Part shown: positions 5,476 to 9,369 of the stretch, in pieces | Numbering within the stretch: position 1 is the first letter of the stretch | How the letters are laid out: every line of letters begins with the position of its first letter | From: Geobacteraceae bacterium | Lineage (GTDB): Bacteria > Desulfobacterota > Desulfuromonadia > Desulfuromonadales > Geopsychrobacteraceae | Length of the DNA: 9,369 nt | Direction: 5' to 3' | NCBI GenBank assembly: GCA_027064785.1 | Contig: JAMOPE010000313.1 | Span: 1-9,369, forward strand | Position numbers and translations under genes: made by a program | Notes under the pieces: generated by a model | Database searches by the model: none | Told to the model about the DNA's origin: nothing | The model's input: only the letters and a program-made list of their open reading frames with translations

Positions 5476-7764
5476 ATGAACAATAATAGCAGTTTTGATA
5501 TTTTTGCATGCTTAATTGATGCGACAGGTTTAACGCCTGTCCAGGTTCAAAAGACAGTTGCCCTGCTTGAAGAGGGGGCGACTGTTCCATTTATTGCCCG
5601 CTATCGTAAAGAAGTGACGGGGGAACTGGATGAAGTTCAGATCCGCCAATTACAGGAGCAGCTGAACTATTTCAAAGAGCTGCATGATCGTCAGCAGACA
5701 ATTTTGAAATCAATCGATGAGCAGGGGAAGCTGACTCCGGAACTCCGGGATCAGATCCTGCATTGCCGGCAGAAAACGGTGCTGGAAGACCTCTATCTCC
5801 CCTTTAAGCCGAAGCGACGCACTAAAGCGACGATTGCCCGTGAACAGGGGTTGGCTCCACTGGCAGAAGAGATTTTGCAATCAACGGGACCTCTTGATCT
5901 CGATGCTGCAGCACAGCCCTTTATTGATGAAGAAAAAGGGGTTCCCACTATTTCTGCTGCGTTGCAGGGGGCGGGATTTATTCTGGCGGAACAATTTGCG
6001 GATAATGCTGCTGTGCGAGCGTGTGTTCGGGAAAAAACCTGGCAGCAGGGGGTGTTTTGTTCTCAGCCGGCTCGCGGTAAAGAGGGAACGGTCAGTAAGT
6101 ATGAAATGTATTACGATTTCAGCGAACCGCTTCGCCAGATTCCGTCCCACCGGATGCTGGCGATGCGGCGGGGTGAAAAAGAAGAGGTTCTGAGGCTTTC
6201 GATTACTGCTCCCGAAACCGAAATCCTTGCTGGGATTGGACAGATTGTCATTCCGGATACCAATCCCTGCCAGACATGGTTGAGGACAGTCGTTGAGGAT
6301 GCCTACAACCGGCTGTTGGCTCCTTCCATCGAAGTTGAATTGAGGTTGCAGGCAAAGAAGGCGGCTGATGAAGCAGCGATTCAGGTGTTTGCTGAAAATC
6401 TCCGTAATCTGCTGCTGGCTGCCCCGGCGGGTGGCGTCCGGGTTCTCGGAGTTGACCCCGGTCTGAGAACCGGTTCCAAGCTGGCGGTGGTTGATCAAAC
6501 CGGTCAGTTTCTTGACCATGTGACAATCTATCCCCATACCGGGCGCGGTCAGGTTGAGTCAGCTCAACAGAACCTGTTGCGTCTGATCACAACCTACCGG
6601 GTTGAAATGGTCGCTATTGGCAATGGAACGGCTGGTCGTGAGATGGATCAGTTCGTCAAGCAGTGCTTAAAGGATGCAGGAATTAAGCTGCCAGTGGTGA
6701 TGGTGAGTGAGTCGGGGGCAAGTGTCTATTCAGCGTCAGATATCGCCCGCGAGGAATTTCCCGATCTTGATTTGACCGTTCGTGGTGCAATTTCCATTGC
6801 CCGACGGTTACAGGACCCACTGGCTGAACTGGTCAAAGTTGATCCGAAGAGTATCGGTGTCGGGCAATATCAGCACGATGTCAGTCAGACCGCGCTGAAA
6901 AAATCGTTAAACGATGTGGTTGAGTCATGTGTCAACTACGTCGGTGTCGATCTCAATACTGCCAGCTGGGCGTTGCTCAGTTTCGTTTCGGGGATTGGTG
7001 AATCGTTGGCGAAATCAATTGTCGGGTATCGTGACGATCACGGTAAATTTGAGCAGCGCAAACAACTTCTCAAGGTTCCCCGTTTTGGGAAGAAAGCTTT
7101 TGAACAGGCGGCGGGATTTTTGCGGATCCGTGACGGGAAGCAACCGCTCGATAACACCGCAGTCCACCCAGAACGCTACAAGCTGGTGGAACAGATGGCT
7201 AAAGACAGTGGTGCTGACCTGACTCAGTTAGTCAGTGAACCGGCCCGACTCGACTCCATCGATCTTGATCGTTATGTTGCTGTCGATGTCGGATTACCGA
7301 CGCTTCGCGACATTATAACCGAGCTCAAAAAACCTGGCCGCGATCCGCGAGAAACTTTTGTCTCAACCACTTTTCGCGAAGATGTTATGGAGATCAAAGA
7401 TCTGCAGGAGGGCATGCGACTCAACGGTATTGTCACCAATGTTGCCGCCTTTGGGGCGTTTGTCGATTTGGGTGTCCATCAGGATGGATTGGTCCATATC
7501 AGCCAGTTGGCGGATCGTTTTGTGAAAGATCCCAATGAGGTTGTCAAGGTTGGTCAGCAGGTTCAGGTCAAGGTGCTGGAGGTTGACCTGCAGCGTAAGC
7601 GGATTGCTTTGACAATGCGCAGTGATAGTGAAAATGCTCCAAAGCGAGATAACCAACCTTCCCGACGGGCGAAGTCTGTTCAGAAGGAGCGTCAGTTTCG
7701 TTCCGGAAAAACTGATCTCGCGGCTGCGTTGGAAAAGTCGGGCTTTCGGGTGAAGAAAAAATAG
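5476..7764 (+). CDS. tex: Transcription accessory protein Tex (S1 RNA-binding)
   Basis: The 762-residue length is typical for Tex, a cytoplasmic nucleic-acid-binding protein conserved across bacteria and related to eukaryotic Spt6. It affects transcription and toxin gene expression in pathogens, though its exact action is not settled. The order of domains is complete: helical N-terminal region with V-P-F-I-A-R-Y-R-K-E (about 36-45); YqgF-like RNase H fold from about 322, with V-D-P-G-L-R-T-G (326-333), G-N-G-T-A-G-R-E (382-389) and S-E-S-G-A-S-V-Y-S-A-S (411-421); helix-hairpin-helix pair at about 500-560 (S-G-I-G-E at 505-509); and an S1 domain at about 645-717 with F-G-A-F-V-D-L-G and G-L-V-H-I-S-Q-L. 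A basic tail follows, ending K-K-K. AAGGA lies 11 bases before the ATG. No frameshift or missing segment is visible. Confidence 0.97.
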   Translation: MNNNSSFDIFACLIDATGLTPVQVQKTVALLEEGATVPFIARYRKEVTGELDEVQIRQLQEQLNYFKELHDRQQTILKSIDEQGKLTPELRDQILHCRQKTVLEDLYLPFKPKRRTKATIAREQGLAPLAEEILQSTGPLDLDAAAQPFIDEEKGVPTISAALQGAGFILAEQFADNAAVRACVREKTWQQGVFCSQPARGKEGTVSKYEMYYDFSEPLRQIPSHRMLAMRRGEKEEVLRLSITAPETEILAGIGQIVIPDTNPCQTWLRTVVEDAYNRLLAPSIEVELRLQAKKAADEAAIQVFAENLRNLLLAAPAGGVRVLGVDPGLRTGSKLAVVDQTGQFLDHVTIYPHTGRGQVESAQQNLLRLITTYRVEMVAIGNGTAGREMDQFVKQCLKDAGIKLPVVMVSESGASVYSASDIAREEFPDLDLTVRGAISIARRLQDPLAELVKVDPKSIGVGQYQHDVSQTALKKSLNDVVESCVNYVGVDLNTASWALLSFVSGIGESLAKSIVGYRDDHGKFEQRKQLLKVPRFGKKAFEQAAGFLRIRDGKQPLDNTAVHPERYKLVEQMAKDSGADLTQLVSEPARLDSIDLDRYVAVDVGLPTLRDIITELKKPGRDPRETFVSTTFREDVMEIKDLQEGMRLNGIVTNVAAFGAFVDLGVHQDGLVHISQLADRFVKDPNEVVKVGQQVQVKVLEVDLQRKRIALTMRSDSENAPKRDNQPSRRAKSVQKERQFRSGKTDLAAALEKSGFRVKKK

Positions 7765-7780
7765 ATGTCATGTGGGCTGG

Positions 7781-7815
7781 TCATCCCCGGTCAGGATCAG
7801 CCTGGCCGGGGATGA
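7781..7815. terminator. Long hairpin between convergent tex and chemoreceptor genes
   Basis: TCATCCCCGG (7781-7790) pairs perfectly with CCGGGGATGA (7806-7815). The stem continues with TCAGG (7791-7795) against CCTGG (7801-7805, one T-G wobble) to a 5-base loop ATCAG. The 15-bp stem starts 16 bases after the tex stop and ends 6 bases before the chemoreceptor stop. There is no clean T-run on either side, so it may act as a bidirectional terminator, a 3'-end-protecting structure, or both. Confidence 0.7.
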
Positions 7816-7821
7816 ATGTCT

Positions 7822-9369
7822 TTATGATAATGGCAAGCGTGGTGCCGGTGGAACCATCCCGACCCCTTTCAGGGTAAAACGACTCAGCTGATGTTTCAAC
7901 TCGGCTGCCTGGCTCGACAGCTCTTCACTGGTCGCGGCACTCTCTTCGGCGCTGGCGGTGTTCTGCTGAATCACCTGATCAATCTGTTGCATGCCGATAT
8001 TCACCTGAGCAATGCCTTGAGCCTGCTCGTTACTGGCAGCAGCAATTTCACCAATCAGATCGGTGACCTTACTGATCGACCCGACTATTTCGCCCAATGC
8101 TTCGGCGGTCTGTTCGGCAATTTGAGTTCCATTGCATGTTTTTTCTACGGAACCTTCAATCAATTCTGCCGTTTCGCTGGCGGCTTTTGCACTACGTGCC
8201 GCCAAGTTGCGGACTTCTTCAGCAACAACTGCGAACCCTTTGCCATGTTGCCCGGCCCGTGCTGCTTCAACAGCAGCATTGAGGGCTAACAGGTTAGTCT
8301 GGAACGCAATTTCATCGATCACTTTGATGATCTTGCTAATGTTTTGACCTGACTCATTGATCTCTTCCATGGCACTGACCATGGCTGTCATTCGTTCACT
8401 GCCGGTATCCGCTGCCTGTCGTGCTGAGGTTGCCAGCTGATTGGCCTGTTGGGCATATTCGGCACTGGTGTTGGTTTGGCTGCCGATTTCGTTCATTGAA
8501 CTGCTGATTTCTTCAACAGATGCCGCCGACTGGGCTGCTCCATCGGAGAGGGATTGTGCAGATTCACTGACCTGTGAGCTTCCCGAATCGATCTGTTCAC
8601 TGGCAACCTGAATCTGCATCAACAGATTGTTAAGATCCTCTCCCAGCTTTTTCAGTGCCCCGCGGAGTTGATCGTTGCTATCGCGCGGGGTGACTTCGAA
8701 TGTGAGGTCGCCATTTGCGAGTCTTTGCATTGAGGCAACAACTTCACTCTGGAGAGAATCGGCGAAGCGATCCATTGTTTCCGCCATTTGACCGATTTCA
8801 TCTTTACGCTGCATATTCAACCGGGTGTCGAGGTGCCCCATTTCCAAGTCATCAAGCATCGTGACCGCTTTTTTCATCGGGACGGTCAGGGAACGACTGA
8901 TAACCCAGGCTAAAATTGCTCCAAGAACCAGAGCGATAATCCCGAGGATAACAATACTGTTGCGGGTCCCCTGTGCCGAGTCGACCATCTCCTGATCAGA
9001 GAGCATGTTAGCCTTAGAAATATCAATAATTTTATGTAGATGTACTTTAAGTTGCTCAAGATCGGGTTTGGTTTCTGTCCGGTAAATTTCTTTTGCTTTT
9101 TCCAACCCTTCCAGCTTTTTCTTTGCTTGTTTTTTCATTGCCCGCAAAAGGTAGCGAACTTCAGCGAGTGTTGGCATAACTTCATCCGAATAAATGCGTA
9201 GCGTTTCCGACCGGTTACCGGTACGTAGCGCATTATTCATCTGTGGGACGAGGCTGTGCAGTTTTTTATGTGGTTCAATAACGTCTTGCAATAGGGCAGC
9301 AAACTCGGGATCACGTGCTGCCGCTGTTTTTGCGGCTTCGCTCGCTAGAAATTTTCCAAAGGCACATTG
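7822..9369 (-). CDS. Methyl-accepting chemotaxis protein with CZB-like sensor region, N-terminus outside window
   Basis: The minus-strand frame is open from the window edge; the first in-frame start codon (TTG at 9291) is internal, so 26 upstream codons are real and the N-terminus is missing. Positions below count from 9291. The sensor part contains C-A-F-G-K-F (codons 9366-9349) and E-P-H8-K-K-L-H12, matching the Cys and HxxxH zinc-ligand pattern of CZB domains. One membrane segment (about 112-131) follows, then a HAMP domain (about 132-185) and a second HAMP-like stretch (about 186-235, L-A-N-G-D-L). The cytoplasmic signalling coiled coil covers about 240-470, with the hairpin tip [23 protein letters not shown] (325-347) that binds CheA and CheW. 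The C-terminus is proline-rich and lacks an N-W-E-x-F CheR tether. The signal is unknown; zinc or a thiol oxidant are guesses from the CZB family. Confidence 0.93.
   Translation of the reverse strand, partial: QCAFGKFLASEAAKTAAARDPEFAALLQDVIEPHKKLHSLVPQMNNALRTGNRSETLRIYSDEVMPTLAEVRYLLRAMKKQAKKKLEGLEKAKEIYRTETKPDLEQLKVHLHKIIDISKANMLSDQEMVDSAQGTRNSIVILGIIALVLGAILAWVISRSLTVPMKKAVTMLDDLEMGHLDTRLNMQRKDEIGQMAETMDRFADSLQSEVVASMQRLANGDLTFEVTPRDSNDQLRGALKKLGEDLNNLLMQIQVASEQIDSGSSQVSESAQSLSDGAAQSAASVEEISSSMNEIGSQTNTSAEYAQQANQLATSARQAADTGSERMTAMVSAMEEINESGQNISKIIKVIDEIAFQTNLLALNAAVEAARAGQHGKGFAVVAEEVRNLAARSAKAASETAELIEGSVEKTCNGTQIAEQTAEALGEIVGSISKVTDLIGEIAAASNEQAQGIAQVNIGMQQIDQVIQQNTASAEESAATSEELSSQAAELKHQLSRFTLKGVGMVPPAPRLPLS

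Noticed and set aside
5881..6537. 218-residue minus-strand frame
   Set aside because: Antisense shadow of tex; no family features and tex is intact and strongly conserved through this region.
7822..9291. Complete 489-residue chemoreceptor starting at TTG 9291
   Set aside because: The frame is open beyond 9291 to the window edge and the upstream codons encode the conserved C-A-F-G-K part of the sensor, so this is a partial gene.

Overview
The window looks like chromosomal DNA of a free-living, probably anaerobic, moderate-GC bacterium. The gene set (L-cysteine desulfidase, B12-binding-type radical SAM enzyme, chemoreceptor with a CZB-like sensor, and an apparent selenocysteine gene) fits the Desulfuromonadales/Geobacterales and related former Deltaproteobacteria. 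This is an inference from gene content, not a phylogenetic result. I see no insertion sequence, phage gene, tRNA, rRNA or CRISPR array. Nearly every base belongs to a gene or a short intergenic gap.

Layout. (1) 1-879, minus: N-terminal two thirds of an L-cysteine desulfidase family enzyme, cut by the window edge. It diverges from (2) 981-1475, plus, a nucleoside 2-deoxyribosyltransferase-like protein, followed by (3) 1550-1999, plus, a small membrane-anchored protein of unknown function. A hairpin terminator at 1998-2029 separates this pair from (4) 2046-2534, minus, a universal stress protein. (5) 2636-3007, plus, diverges from the stress protein and is a single-domain rhodanese whose catalytic cysteine codon is an in-frame TGA. 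(6) 3023-4612, plus, is a B12-binding-type radical SAM protein starting 15 bases after the rhodanese stop. (7) 4626-4835, minus, is a 69-residue DUF1232-like membrane protein. (8) 4951-5439, plus, is a lipoprotein. (9) 5476-7764, plus, is the RNA-binding transcription accessory protein Tex. A long hairpin at 7781-7815 separates it from (10) 7822 to beyond 9369, minus, a methyl-accepting chemotaxis protein missing its N-terminus.

The most important point is gene 5. A conventional gene caller would stop it at position 2869 as a 77-residue fragment. The same frame continues through the TGA and completes a textbook rhodanese: the active-site loop reads U-R-T-G-R-R-T where the family has C-R-x-G-x-R-T/S, and the normal C-terminal half follows to a TAG at 3005-3007. 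Just downstream of the TGA, inside the coding sequence, lies an 8-bp hairpin with a G-U-C loop. Its position and loop match a bacterial SECIS element, so the gene most likely encodes a 123-residue selenoprotein (Sec at residue 78).

How the genes may work together: the rhodanese and radical SAM genes probably form one transcript, and the second has no visible ribosome binding site, so its translation may depend on ribosomes that have read through the Sec codon. The cysteine desulfidase and the rhodanese both concern sulfur (sulfide or sulfane sulfur), but they are not in one operon and a shared pathway is only a suggestion. The remaining genes look like unrelated housekeeping or sensory functions.
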